64,000 bases of DNA, taken from assembly GCA_014871385.1 (NCBI GenBank), contig CM026426.1, positions 70,785,287-70,849,286 on the forward strand, read 5' to 3'. The position numbers and the translations under genes were made by a program. A model generated the notes under the pieces. That model ran no database searches, had not been told where the DNA came from, and was given only the letters and a program-made list of their open reading frames with translations. The first letter of the stretch is position 1; every line of letters begins with the position of its first letter. Shown here piece by piece: positions 10,877 through 22,370 of the stretch. The stretch is from Ceratodon purpureus. Lineage: Eukaryota; Streptophyta; Bryopsida; Pseudoditrichales; Ditrichaceae.

Positions 10877-12397
10877 CTAAGGGAGATTAATTATCTCGTA
10901 TAGGTAATAAACTTAATTAGAAACTTGTTTGAATATTTTTTAATTTTGAAATTCAGGTTCATGCAGAGAAGTACATCGTTGTAAATGTTCATATCTCCAT
11001 GTACTTTTGTCTATATTTTTGTTCCATTTCAATATTAAATATGATGTGAGAATTTAAATCATTACAAGTGAGTTAATGAATAGATATTAATCTAGCTCGA
11101 CATATATATTTGTAAATTTACTTATATTTTTTATCTTATTATTGATTTAGCTATAATTATCATGTTTTTATATTGATGTATGTTTATTTAGTGATTTATT
11201 TATTTAATCATGTATTCATTTTGCTACAAATGGTGTAGGTTTATTTATGTTTTTGATTTTTAGAATATTTATATGTTTATATACACATATTCAATCTCCT
11301 AATTTGATTTAGATTAAATTCAAAGACAAATACGCTTTAAAATTTTGAAATCGGTGAGATTTTGTTAGGATAATTTATAACTATTATGTGTCGGTATATT
11401 AAATTCATTGTTTACATTTTTCGGGCACTTGTTCTACCTTATATTATTTTATTGTATGTGTTTTTACATTCTTTTTGTAGTGGACTAGGTATATAAGTAG
11501 GGATAATAATTGTGATCCAAAAAAGTAATTATGGAAATTAGGAAAAATGTCATGTACAAAACTGTATAAAGATACTGCATTTTGAAATTTAGTTTTCACT
11601 ATGTAATAATAAATTTATTTATATTAGAATCACTGAATTGCAATATTAATATTTATAAAAATTGCAAGTCAGATATTATTTACACTTTTTTATTTTATTT
11701 AATTTAACTTGATTTTGTTAGTGAGAAAGTGAAATCACTTTCTTTAAGAAGTTACTTTAAAGATAGATAGTGCAGTTTAGACTCCACATTGTTTACCCCA
11801 TATGGATCTGTAAACTTGCTCTTTCTTATCTTAAATAGAACTTACCATATCGGATCTAATAACTCACATAGGTTTAGAGAACCAAGTCCCTCAATGTCTA
11901 GTGTGAATGGGGTGCGTGGTTGTCCTACCTAATGTGAGTTATAATGAAAACTTAACGAGATAAGGAATTGTTATTTTGTTTATTATGGTGCAAACTAATG
12001 GATGTTTTTTTTCACTATTTCAAATCATGCTTGCATTATGTAAAGTTGGTATTGCATTTTATTTGTATTTGTTTTGGTCTGCATATTTTTTGTATTTGTT
12101 TACATATGAGAAGATATTTGAATTAATATAAATTTAAGAATTTACATTATTTTAAGACTTTTGAACTTCTACAAATCTAAGTTACGGAAGTATGTTATGA
12201 AATGTTCGTATTATTTTCAAGATTTCCTATTACTAAACTTATTCTAAAGCATGGAAAAATTACAATGTGGAATATACATATGTGAAAGCATCTTATGATT
12301 TAATTCTTTAATTGAATACTATTATTTCTAATAATATACTTCATAAATATACTTGAATATACTTTAATATGCTTGTAATATTATTATATGAATATAT

Positions 12398-12403
<6 letters not shown>

Positions 12404-12449
<46 letters not shown>
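12404..12449. repeat. (TA)n microsatellite
   Basis: About 23 uninterrupted TA dinucleotides in a region that is AT-rich on both sides. Confidence 0.95.
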
Positions 12450-12453
<4 letters not shown>

Positions 12454-13500
12454 AACTTAGAATACTATAATATATATTTTTTAAATATAAATATTATAAT
12501 ACTAACATGTATTTTAAGAATATGATGATAAAATTTATTTAAATATTATTCCAATTATTGTATATTAAATTAAGATACATTTTGTATATAAATGTGGATT
12601 TAAGTATATAAATGTATATTAATTAGAAGTACACTTAAATTTCAAATAATTTATATTCCAATTTTTAATATTGCATATTGCCAATAATTCTTTAATTGAA
12701 AGCCACGTACGTTTTATTGATATATATATGTATTCATATTCGATGCTATAGTCATTTAATTTCAACTTATTATTCAAACTCTATTCTTGCGTAGTTATAG
12801 TAAAATTGTCATGTAACAAATATTAACTTCATAAATTTGAAAGAAATATTATGTCAATCAAATTCGTTGAGGTTCCATATTTAATTAAGATTATATCTCT
12901 GGAAATATTTAAATTAACTAGACCTCAAACTGATTTATTTTACAACCATTCATTATCATATGAATAATAGTTGGGTTACAACATTTATTGAATTGATTAA
13001 GTTTGAGATATTTCACATGCCAAATTTAATCAATGTTAATTATTTTAGAACACATTTTTATTTAATATTAAATGATTGAATGATTAGATTGTAAGCTTCT
13101 ACAAGTGTTTAGACCATTACTCATTACCATATATTAATACAACAACTATAATGATCATTGATGTAAGATGATTCATTTGAATCAATGAATTATGATTATA
13201 TTTTTGGAATTCTATGAAAGAACCAAATAATCTACTTTCTTTTAACCCTTAAAGGACAATAGTCTTGGAATGGGCGTTTTTCAAATTTGGGCAGGTTCCT
13301 AGAATTCCAATTTAATTCCTAAATCTTTGAAAAAAACAATGTAGATAGGCATTTTGAAGAGGTCTGTGCAGAATTTTTTATTTTTTATTTAAGATCGATG
13401 AAGGAACATAGTATTTTAAAGGGTATATTTTTTGCGTACTCTAAAGAACAATAATTCATGTAGTTTAAATTGCTAGCATTTAGATAAAAAATAAAAACCT

Positions 13501-15054
13501 TTAAGCCACAAGGACGGGGCATTGAACCTCGCGGTGACGGGGCTTTACCTTTTGGTGGCGCGGTCTTGAACCTCCGCGAGGGCAAGGAACAGTTCCCTAC
13601 CTCGACCTTGTCCACGAAGGTTCTCTTCAGTTCTTGTCAGTGTGTTTTTGATGTGGTGCTATTTTTGTTTGTGGCGCGAATTAGTTTCGAGAGAGTCGAA
13701 TGTAGGTGTTTGAGAGTGCAAGAGAGTGTTTCTTGCGAGTTCAGAGGATTTGAGGTGTTTTTGTTGTTTGCTCTACAGGGTGTAATGTGTTTGTTTGACA
13801 AAGTTTGCGGTGTTTAGGATTTGGGTGTTTTGTGCATGGTTTGAGGTGTTTGTGCGCGGAGGTTGTTTGAGGTATATTCAGGATCTGTTTGAGGTGTTTT
13901 GTGCACAGTTTGTTGAAGTGTTATTGATGAAGGGTCCCGCGTCGGGGTTTTCAAAGAGTTGCAGAAATGTTCGGATTAGAGGTATTTTATGTGGACAAAC
14001 TTGGAAATTTGCGTAAAATTTGTAGTGTGGAGTTCTGACTGCTTCGACAATCGCGGAGGAAGGTGGAGATTGCAGAGTTGTACGCAATACGGGTCTTCCG
14101 GAACGATTTCCAAGTCAGTGATCATCTTCTTCGTATTCTATCGGTTCCCTCTTTGTGTTCTTATTCTATCAATTCTATTAGTATGCAAAATTCAATCTGG
14201 TTATCACAAACTAGGTTGGAATTGGGCTTTGTTGACGTCAATTCTAGTCATAGATGCGTATTGTGGCATGTATACTGGTGTCTACAGTGATTTTGCGCAG
14301 AATTTGTGTAAGAGTGGAATCTGCCTAGCTAAATTCAACCTGTGAATCTTCTCTGTTTGACTGTAATTGTCATGTTTGTATAATTTCAAAATTCTTGTTT
14401 TCTTTAAAATGAAGGTCAGACTGTATGCATTTCAAATGATTCTGAATATGCGTTAGGACTAATCTTGCAATAGTATCATTGGTGTGTGAAAGGAATGATA
14501 GGTTTTAAGGCTTAGATGACTGAACGCAGATTTAATTGCTGTCAAGATTATAGTAATGTTTGATGACATTTTTATCTGCATTGCGTACATTTTAGCGCCA
14601 TGGTTTAGATTAACATGTTTCACTATTTTCCTAATCAGCCTAAGTTACCATATAATAGGAATTGTAGATATGGAATCCAATTACACTTGTATTGATCTCC
14701 GATATTTTTCAGAACTACCCTTGAACATTTCTAATATTGATCCCATCTTTTGATCCTCTGAAACCATTACTTTTTGCAGGCAGAACACACTTGACAAAAA
14801 TTACAACCGAGGAACCTGAGCAAAATCATCCGGGAATGGCCGAGAGGTATTAAACACAATGCAACTTTGATACAAATCTCCGTACACAACGACAACAGTT
14901 TAGCTCGAGTCAAGCTAAATTGCAGCGTTCAAATGTAATATTAAACTAAAACGAAGAAAAAATACCATTTTTCATTCATAAAAACTAGACAAATTCAGTT
15001 GTACACCCTACAATTTAGCTCGACTCAAGCTAAACTGTGAATGTACCCTAGGGG
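13501..15054. other. Gene-less region with G/T-rich degenerate repeats
   Basis: 13.51-13.60 kb contains two similar GC-rich blocks, each with TTGAACCTC followed by a CGCG-containing segment; the first weakly resembles a pol III box B on the minus strand. 13.74-13.92 kb repeats GAGGTGTTT-like words on a G/T-rich strand. Several short ORFs exist but none is recognisable. It could be a leader of an unseen element or simple filler. Confidence 0.35.
14899..15034. repeat. Two further copies of the 21-nt palindrome
   Basis: Copies at 14899-14919 and 15014-15034, each with one base breaking the dyad (arms TTTAGCTCGA / TCAAGCTAAA and TTTAGCTCGA / TCAAGCTAAA). They lie just upstream of the element C region that starts near 15055. 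Confidence 0.75.
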
Positions 15055-15409
15055 TTGTGGAATCCGAGAAAACAGAAATAAACCGTATGTTCCTCAACCA
15101 AAGTTAGAATTCAATTAATTTTCATTTTTTTAGTTAAGTAGGTAAAAATAGGCTAGACACTATCCAAATTAGAAGATAGTCAGAACCAAATACTTAAGAA
15201 TCATTAAAATAGTTTATCCGGAATGTGTTCTCGGATCAAGATCCGAGAAACCGGATGAACCCGAATTGGGATCCGGTCATGAGTTAACTGTTAAAGTAAT
15301 TGTGTGCGAGATCCAATCCATTGCGGAAATCATCATAACTGGATAACGATAGGACTGGTACGGTGGCCGCTGCAATTAAACACTGCCTTGGATTTAATGA
15401 TTCCTTGAG

Positions 15410-15417
15410 TATATAAG
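15410..15417 (+). promoter_or_regulatory. Probable TATA box of element C
   Basis: TATATAAG lies about 150 nt upstream of the first recognisable element C codons. Elements A and B have TATAAAAG at equivalent places (32609, 60144), 200-210 nt before their start codons, so a pol II promoter is likely. The upstream stretch CAATTAA shared with A and B supports the equivalence. Confidence 0.5.
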
Positions 15418-15559
15418 CGGGGTTGTTTAGGGTTTGAAGTTCTTTTTGCGAACTATGAGTAGAGAGTGAACGAGTGGTGAAGTATCTTTTTCGATTCATT
15501 GGTAGTTGGATTGCCGGGTTTCTTGCTGTTGGGTTGCATAGTGAGCAACGTGAGCGACC

Positions 15560-16036
15560 ATGACGCCCATAGCACTCAAGGTCCTCAGCCCTTCGATTTT
15601 GAAAACGGAGGAGGAGATGACCTGTCTTAGATGAGGTGCTTGGGATTGCTTGCCTGGCCCTAGATGCTGAAAGATGAAGCGATGGTGAAAGAGAGTTGGT
15701 AGAGGGGCCGGGGAACTGGTGGGATAATTCAATCCGCGTGCACCCGACTCAGTGGACCATGGAAGTGTGGGCGGAAACTTACGATTTTGTTCAAGAAAGG
15801 CTTGGTTGGGCGACGAGGATGGACGGATTCATCAAGGATAGGTTCACCGAGAAGATCCATAGGAACAATGGGTATAAAGTAGACGCGTAGAAGGATAGAA
15901 GAGAAAGATAGGTCTTAGCCTTTCTCATTCCGATCATGTATCCGGCGAAACCGAATCAAGTCACCTTCAAGGTAGGAAATACCATCTTCGGTGCCCTTGT
16001 AGGTAACAGACCTGTAAACTGAGCTCAGATCATATC
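15560..16036 (+). pseudogene. Element C accessory protein, N-terminal half (split by the hAT insertion)
   Basis: The 5' half of a decayed ORF of the same family as elements A and B. Blocks that line up with element B are MLKDEAMVKESW (B: MLLDKAWAWSES), QWTMEVWAETYDF (B: RWTAQLWRDMYGF), and VLAFLIPIMYPAKPNQVTFK then GNTIFGALVGNRPVN (B: VVGFRNSIFHPEIPKQVTIK then ANTFIGAMNG). A frameshift separates the first block from the rest. TAG stops at two places and a TGA just before the break occur where W is expected. The frame stops abruptly at 16036 inside the duplicated target site and resumes at 53266. It resembles the plant transposon-protein domain (PF20167 type) only by pattern. Confidence 0.6.
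16029..16036. repeat. Left target-site duplication of the hAT insertion (ATCATATC)
   Basis: Eight bases, identical to 53258-53265. Eight-bp duplications are typical of hAT transposons. The preceding G also matches, but taking the duplication as 8 bp makes both element ends start with CA.GG, the hAT consensus. Confidence 0.75.
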
Positions 16037-16179
16037 CATGGTTGTCATAATAGATCGACCGTCCGTTAGTTCGTTAGTCCGTCATGGTGGACAAGACTCA
16101 CCGAAATGTCCGTCCGATAAGGGCGTTGACCAGTTGACTCATGGTAAGGGTAAAACGAATTTAGCTAGCGCTAAATTAG

Positions 16180-16500
16180 TACAGGCGCGGGTGCGGTTAC
16201 GGGCAAGTGCATGTAGGCGCGAGCAGTACAACGGGCGCGAGCATCCGGGTGAGAGCGCTGTCACGGGCGCGTGCGGGGGTGCGGGAGAGCAAGGGCGCTA
16301 GCGTCGTTTTGGTCGCGATCTTGTTGACGGTCACGATCATAATTATCGAGCGCGATCATGTGGGCGTGAGGCTGGATCGGGCGCGATCGCTGCGACTGGC
16401 GCGTACCGTATTAGACGCGTGCGTTCAGCCAAGTGCGCTGCATCGGTCGCGGGCAGTCGAATGTGAGCGCTGCAGGTTAGAAGGGAAAGAGCGACATTAG
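16180..16500. repeat. GC-rich subterminal region with GGGCGCGAGC-like words (left)
   Basis: Degenerate words GGGCGCGAGC, GGGCGCGTGC, GGGCGCGATC and GGGCAAGTGC recur irregularly in the same orientation. Equivalent words fill 36.70-37.05 kb and 52.79-53.10 kb. Known hAT transposases bind clusters of short subterminal motifs; that this is such a cluster is inference from position. Confidence 0.55.
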
Positions 16501-16661
16501 GCAACATCACAAGAGAGGCCATGCATTTCAGGAGAGGGCAATTGTGAAGTGCTATGTTTATTGAAATGTATTGCAAAATTGTGGCAGTAAACCACTTACA
16601 AAGAATGTCCCCTCATATAACGAACCAGGAATATCACATTGCTGTCACTACGTGCGTACTT

Positions 16662-17104
16662 CTAAATATGTTTACGATAACAACACTCTGGGATCTGGAA
16701 ATTATACGGAGGGGATGTTAGGGTAGCGTGGGCCAATTTCAAGGTGGAGCGGCTCTTGGGATCGGGATTTGCGAGCTCCTTCAACACCACTGCAAATCTA
16801 GACTTTCCCGCTTCTTCCTTGAAAAGATCCGGGTGGTTCTCGTTATTCCAAATCTTACTTGCTACCACTCCAACCGAGTACGCATCAGCAGCCTGCGTAT
16901 ATAGATGTCTCATCCTTAGATTTTCGAATGAGGTCTCCGAATTTGGCTTACCATAAGTGTACCACAACTTCGGAGCTACAAAAGAACCACGTTTGGTTTG
17001 GACAACCTTACGCGCCGCAGCGATTGGGTAACCATAATTTGAAGGATTTGTCTCACAAGTGCGACTTGCAAGACCCCTATTGCATACTCCAATGTAAACC
17101 TGGT
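16662..17104 (-). pseudogene. Possible protein-kinase C-lobe fragment inside the hAT element
   Basis: Just 3' of the hAT dimerisation exon, the minus strand reads RGSFVAPKLWYTYGKP, then YTQAADAYSVGVVASKIWNN and later SRFAVVLKELANPDPKSRST. This resembles kinase subdomains VIII-XI: the APE motif (here APK), 'aDvYSfGvv..ei', and 'dP..Rpt'. The order is right and the spacing plausible, but the catalytic loop is missing and APE is altered. A perfect donor-like AAG/GTAAGT at the end of the preceding hAT exon suggests this region could be intron or a spliced downstream exon. It may be a captured host fragment; low certainty. Confidence 0.3.
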
Positions 17105-17361
17105 TCAACTTACCTTGTTGCGGTCAAACAAATACATGCTCCAATTCCGTTCATACGATGAGGTGGAGCAAACCTGAGATAAAATGCCCTTCGCAATGAT
17201 TGCAAAGGGCCCTCCCTCAATCCTTTGCCACCATTGATAGGGTTCCAAATCTGCTGCTGCAATATGGATGGTCACTTCAAGGCTATAAGGGCCACGTTCC
17301 TCGTCAAATAGGGTAATCTCTGCCATGAGTTTGGCAAATGGAGTTCCCATTTGCCGACCCA
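17105..17361 (-). pseudogene. hAT transposase C-terminal dimerisation domain (3' piece)
   Basis: The minus strand from 17361 reads GTPFAKLMAEI (family: G.FG...A), then LEPYQWWQRIEGGPFAIIAK (family p..WW..fG...p.L..iA), then ILSQVCSTSSYERNWSMYLF (family LSq.CSsS..ERNWS.f). This is the hallmark Dimer_Tnp_hAT motif that mediates transposase oligomerisation. It begins exactly at the LTR of Gypsy element 1, so the rest of the gene has been separated; the DUF659-type core is at 28.2-29.5 kb. A splice-donor-like AAG/GTAAGT follows the motif. Confidence 0.8.
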
Positions 17362-18027
17362 TGTTAGCCGGGATCCTGTCGATGGAGAGTGTGAACGCAG
17401 GAAGGAAACTAAAAATACTGTAGACGGGGGTACTGGGTTGAGGTTGATACCCGGCTGACCAGGTAGTTGGTCGTCAAGGCCGGGTGTCTTGAGTCTGGGA
17501 CAGTGGAGTCTTAGGTTTTGGAGAAAAGAGTCTCGGTGTGGTGAGGTGAGGGAAAGACTAGCGAGTTGCTGGCCTCGGTGAGGAGTTTCTGTAGGAAGAT
17601 CAAGCTGATCTCAGGGGCGTCACAGTTTCCATGGAGTCAAGGGAGTCAGAGGAGGCATTTGGTGTGTGTGAGCGTGAGAGAAACAACTTGAGGCAATAGT
17701 AGTAGGGAGTAGAGAATAGTAGAAAACAGCGGACATGCAAGAAACAAGCAATAGCAGCAAAACAGAACGAGAGAGGAAGTAATGATCGAATGGGTTGTCT
17801 TTTAGAAGTAGCTCCAAGTGCTGTGAGTACAAAATGGAAAGCTGACTTTCCTTGGTGCTATGGCCGGCAACTAACCTAGCACTACGCTCTAGTGAAAATC
17901 CGAGAGCAATACCCTAACTTCGATCCTTTTTATGCTATTCGGGGATGCCCTTGGAAGACGCTGTGACTCCAAGTCCTTGCCGCCGGTGCCGTTTACGACT
18001 GGAGTTGGAGTAGCTTCCCAGGTAACA
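17362..18027 (-). repeat. 3' LTR of Gypsy element 1
   Basis: 666 bp, nearly identical to 26962-27627 and in the same orientation. The adjoining minus-strand sequence AAAGGGACGGCAAAA (18028-18042) is a plausible polypurine tract priming plus-strand synthesis. Confidence 0.92.
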
Positions 18028-18466
18028 TTTTGCCGTCCCTTTGAGCTCGCATTCTGTCCTCGGAGTGCCGGTGTCTTTGTTTTTAGAACGTTGGTGTGCG
18101 GGACGTCTGTCGGGGCGCGTGGCCTCGCGTGGTATCTGAACATGTTTTCTTGGTGGAGCTTGATTACCGTAGATGGCCGCAATCGCCGCTGCTATTCCTC
18201 TGTGAATTAAATTGTGCTTGGATCGTGAAGTAGCTGCGTGCTGATAGACGTCGTAGACGGTCTTTCCTAAAATCCGGTTGCAGGCTGGACAATTGACATG
18301 ATCTGCTTTAGGATCAGCGTATTGAGCAGCCAAGTTAGGATTATTCCTGAAATACTTCATCACTTGTTCTCTCGCTGTCTCTAATTCTTCATCCGCATCA
18401 GTGCTGTCACTGGCTTCCAATTCCAAATTACTCTTCTTCTAATTTTTTCACTGCATCTTTATGAAA

Positions 18467-20944
18467 TTAGAAAGTCGGAGGGCAGGAATTTACCAAGGGC
18501 GGGGACTGATGCGTTGGCTCCGAAGGTGGTGCAGGGAGAATGGGCGATGGCAGCGGGGTCTCCTCAAGGTCTGTGTATTGATCCGGGATGTCCACATGCT
18601 CCGCTGGATCGTGGAAGCTTGGGACTGTCATCGACTGGGAGGGACCCGGCCCTACGATAATCGCCAAGGGCTCTTCTTCACTCGGCCTCTGAGGTGACTG
18701 GTACATTCCTTTGCCCTTTTCTTCTTCCATTATGTCCGCATCCTGCAGCTGCTGATCTATAGCCTCCCAGTCAGGCTCTGAATGTTCTAAGTCAAGAGAC
18801 GCCATGGCTTCATCAATACATGCGTTTAGAAATTCTGGTGATGGCTCCTCCGATGTCGGTGGGTGCAGTCGAAGCATTCGGAATGCGTTGGTGGCTATGG
18901 CGTGTGTGGCCGTATGGATCCACTTTGTTTTGTTTACCTCGAATGATTTGCGTATTTGCTCCAGGTTTGCCCTCTCCTGTTGTAGCGTCTCTACCTCTGC
19001 AATGTTGGGCTGTGTAGCTTGCACAACCTTGTCGGCAGTGAGCTGCTTGTACTTTGCCATGTTGTCAGTACTGAGCTGCTCCGATTTTTGAATTTTTTCT
19101 TGCAACCACGACTTGTCCTTGGCCAGCAGGTCCACTTGATCGTGTGCGTCGGTAAGCTCCAATACCAAGCTGGCCACGTGACTGCGTAGGTTTGTCAGAG
19201 TGCTTTGTAGTTCCTCTATCTGCTATCGAAATTCGGCTCTTGTGGTCTCCAGTGTCTGGTTTGCTTGTACCTGGGCAGCTTCAATTGCTTGGGTGACTTT
19301 CCGTTTGGTGCGCTCCTCCTGCTTGCGATATGCAATGGTGAGTCCCTTCTTCTCCTGCTCGGTGCTGTGTAGCATGTGCAGCAGGGATTCCAGTGTTTCG
19401 GTGAGCGCTGTTGTCTTGGCGTGGAGCTCCATCGTTCGGGGCCCCTATGCTCGATCCTTCGCTGCCACCGCTACCACCCCCCCGGTCGTCTGCTCCAACA
19501 CGCGTTGGCGCTTGGTGCTGGGCCCTGGCATGGACGGCTCTGGCTGCTGGGGCATCGCTAATTCGCGCTTGATGTCGAGAAACGAGCCCATGGCTGGTCC
19601 CCGCTGATTGCGGTGATGATAAGCAAGATAGAGGGTGATGTATGCTGTTAGAAAGGGACCAATCGGGCTGGAGTAGTCCGGGTTGCGGCGGTGCCCTCTC
19701 CACTGTACTCTGAAGTTCTCGTCGACCACGGCGCCCCAGTTGATTTTCACTCCCTGATCGGCAATGAACAATAAGGAAAGCTGGGCGGGGGTGATGCCAT
19801 TGCAGTCGTTCCTAAAGAACACTTGGCTGAGGATTCCCCGCATCCGAGCGAACCATGGCTCACGTAGAATTTTTCCCAAAGCAAAAACATCATAGCGCTT
19901 GTCATCGCGGAGAGGGAGATGATTTACCAGTGTGTTGAGGTCGGACTGTGGGTGCCTACACTCTAGACTCCACTTTGTGACCCCCGTGCCGTCCCACCCA
20001 AAAAACGCGTAGAGGTAGCAACTGGAGTACTGAACAAGGACGTTGTTGTTAAAGGATGTTTTAGCTCACCCTTAGAAAGCTAATTTACTGTCCAAGCAAA
20101 AATGAAAAAAACCTCAAAATTCTAGTGCCCACCTAGTTCCTACCACTGTAACTGACCTGCTCCTGGAATGTACCAGTATACTGCAACTTCTAGCCCTTAA
20201 CCCTCATCAATGCAAGTATCCACAACATAAATCAACCCACAAACCTTAGCAGCCAATGTGCACAAAACCATATGATCAAAAGGTCCCCTTCTATGTCATT
20301 AATGCTCTCAAGTACATCCAGTCCTGCTTCAATCAGCCTTGCTCCTAGTACAGTACCTAATCTCTCATTCTTACTACAGTCCTAACCACCATAGCCTAAC
20401 CTCCAAGCCTATACTCTGAAAATACACAACAGAGCTCACTTGAGAGCCCTTAGCCCAAGAGGGAGAGAGCGAGAATGAGAGCCACAGCCCCCTTCCCTAC
20501 AACCCCATCCAAAACCCTAGCCGCCACCCTAGCCGCTACCAGCCGCCACGAGCCCTAACCGTGGCCGCCGTCATCCGTCAGCAGTTTTCATCCATGACAG
20601 AGTTACTACTGTCTAGCACAATTACTGGCAGTTTATTGCCGCAGGTAACAACAGTTTTACTGCCCCCTACAGTTTACTGTTCCTGCCCTTTTATCCTACC
20701 AGTAAAAATCCCATTAACAGTTGTTGACATAGCTGGAGGGATAAGATTCGTCTTCGCTCCTCTAGCGCATGGACTGCATGAACTCGTTGTAGTACAAAAC
20801 GTCTATCTCCTCTTTCATGAGAGTCCAGAACTTCACCATCTTTGTCTTTGTTGTCCAGAATTCGTCGGCCGTGCGCTTCCACTTGTGGATGTGTTTGGGC
20901 ATGTAAAAGGGCGGCACCTTCTTTGGAGAGGTGGAAGCGGCCAT
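18467..20944 (-). pseudogene. Gypsy 1 accessory ORF: globular domain plus coiled coil
   Basis: Downstream of integrase a separate ORF starts at the ATG at 20944 (MAASTSPKKVPPFYMPKHIH). It continues past a TAG and, beyond the solo LTR, through FFGWDGTGVTKWSLECRHP, LGKILREPWFARMRGILSQV, LSLLFIADQGVKINWGAVVD and SSPIGPFLTAYITLYLAYHH. Then comes a long coiled coil (19432-18780) and an acidic Pro-rich tail. The 'll..i..g..iNWg.ii ... P.PFL' pattern recalls the plant transposon-protein domain (PF20167) and matches elements A, B and C. Stops occur at about 20757, 19446 and 19222. The product may act in particle assembly or integration targeting; that is inference. The globular plus coiled-coil architecture is seen directly. 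Confidence 0.6.
20047..20719 (-). repeat. Solo LTR of a Gypsy-2-related family inside the Gypsy 1 accessory ORF
   Basis: 673 bp flanked by perfect direct GTTGT duplications (20042-20046 and 20720-20724). On the minus strand it starts TGTTAATGGG and ends CTTTAACA. It is clearly related to the Gypsy 2 LTR, sharing GGTGGCGGCTAGGGTTTTGG and the following C/T-rich CTCTCCCTC segment as well as the GGATGAAAACTG words. Removing it restores the host ORF. It is the product of LTR-LTR recombination after insertion. Confidence 0.85.
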
Positions 20945-21240
20945 GGTGGCGGCCACGGCGAAGACTGTGGGCAACAATGCAGCGGAGAAAACAGAGAAGG
21001 ATAGGAGAGGGAGCAGCGCCTAGCTCCTGGGTGATGGCGGAAACACAAAGGGCCAAGACGCAAATGCTGGAGAGGGAACTAGTGTAAGGCAGGGAGACTG
21101 GAGGGGAGAAGAGGAGGCGCTTGGCGGCAGGGAGGTGACTGGGGTGGCCTCTGGATGGGGCACCTCACCAGCCCTTGTTGGCTATGAGGCTTCATGATTT
21201 GACATGGACGTCCGCGATGATGGTGGCGGTTGGATCCGCC

Positions 21241-22370
21241 TCAGACGGCGGGGACGAGACATGGCTGCTGTCTTTTCCATGGGCTGTCCATGATGATCAT
21301 GCATGGGTAGGGGAAATGGGGCAGCTTGTATGTGGTTAATACTGATCTCAGTGAGTGGAATTTGAGAGGATGGTTGGGAATTACATCCGGGACGTCAGAG
21401 TTGGAGGGGCTAGGTTCCTGGTCTATGTCATTTGCCAGATGATTGTTAATTTCTCCTAAGCTAAGAGTAGATGATAGATGCTGGGTTGCTGTATGGTAGT
21501 GCTTCAATTTGCCTGCATTCACCATGGTAGCTTGGGCGTCATAGTTGTCACTATTAATTAGTAACACAGTATTGTTAGGGAGTACCAACTGGACTCGATA
21601 AGGCCCATAACATACAGACTCGAATTTGGTCTTTTTAAGTTTAGGATCCCGGGGACACCATAAGACAAGGTCCCCTTTTTGGAAGACACAATGGGAGGGG
21701 GGGGGGGGTGGTTGGGAGGCTTGGAAATATTGGGCGCTGATTTTTTGCTTATGGAGAATGTTCTGTATTGTAGATTCCCTAAGCTCCTCGAGGTGATGGA
21801 TATCTTGCAACCTGGCCGCTAATACTCGATGAGGTGTGTAGTTACGGGGTTGTAGGCTGGTGAATGTAGGGGTAATGTATTCTGTAGGAAGCAAAGGCTG
21901 AGTACCATAGACTAACTCAAATGGACTTGCTTGTGTTGCAGTTTTTGTTGCTACTCTACAGGCCCACAGGGCTGCAGGCAGACAGTCGTCCTAGTCGACC
22001 TTGTTGGCATGGATGATTCGTTTTAACATGCTAATTAGAGTTTTGTTGGTGGATTCAGCTTGACCGTTGCCTTGAGGGTAGTAAACTATGCTGGTCCTGT
22101 GCTTAATTATATGATTGTCCATGAGCTCTTCATTGACTGCGTTGACAAAATGAGAGCCTTGGTTAGATACAATCTCCAATGGGCAGCCGAACCTAGTGAT
22201 GATGTTCTTGTAGATGAAGGTTGAGGTGACCATGGCGGTATTTGTCCTCAGTGCTTTAGCTTCAACCCACTTAGTGATGTAGTCAGTGGCGACCAAGATG
22301 TACTTGAATCCCTGGCGGGTGGCAGGTCGAATTGGTCCCACAAAATCCAAGCCCCATCTTAAGAAGGGTC
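21241..22370 (-). pseudogene. Gypsy 1 integrase core and C-terminal domain
   Basis: The DDE-type integrase that inserts element cDNA. From 22370: WGLDFVGPI (first catalytic D), [39 protein letters not shown] (the second catalytic position, here N where D is usual), [20 protein letters not shown] (catalytic E). After a TAG at about 21993-21995, where Gypsy 2 has W, it continues to YTPHRVLAAR and FQKGDLVLWCPRDPKLKKTK then ESVCYGPYRVQLVLPNNTVL, the typical GPY-like C-terminal segment. The D-to-N change and the stop imply loss of activity. The 400-bp foldback element interrupts it upstream. Confidence 0.85.

Larger units (their letters stand above)
10199..13500. other. Long AT-rich gene-poor region
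   Basis: Apart from the telomere-like tract near 10.85 kb and the (TA)n tract near 12.4 kb, I see no coding or RNA gene. Base composition is strongly AT from about 10.9 to 13.4 kb. A short minus-strand ORF at 10503-10724 has no recognisable features. Confidence 0.5.

Noticed and set aside
13566-14345. Several short overlapping plus-strand ORFs as a gene
   Set aside because: They are Phe/Val/Cys-rich because of G/T-rich repeats, overlap in different frames and show no conserved motif.
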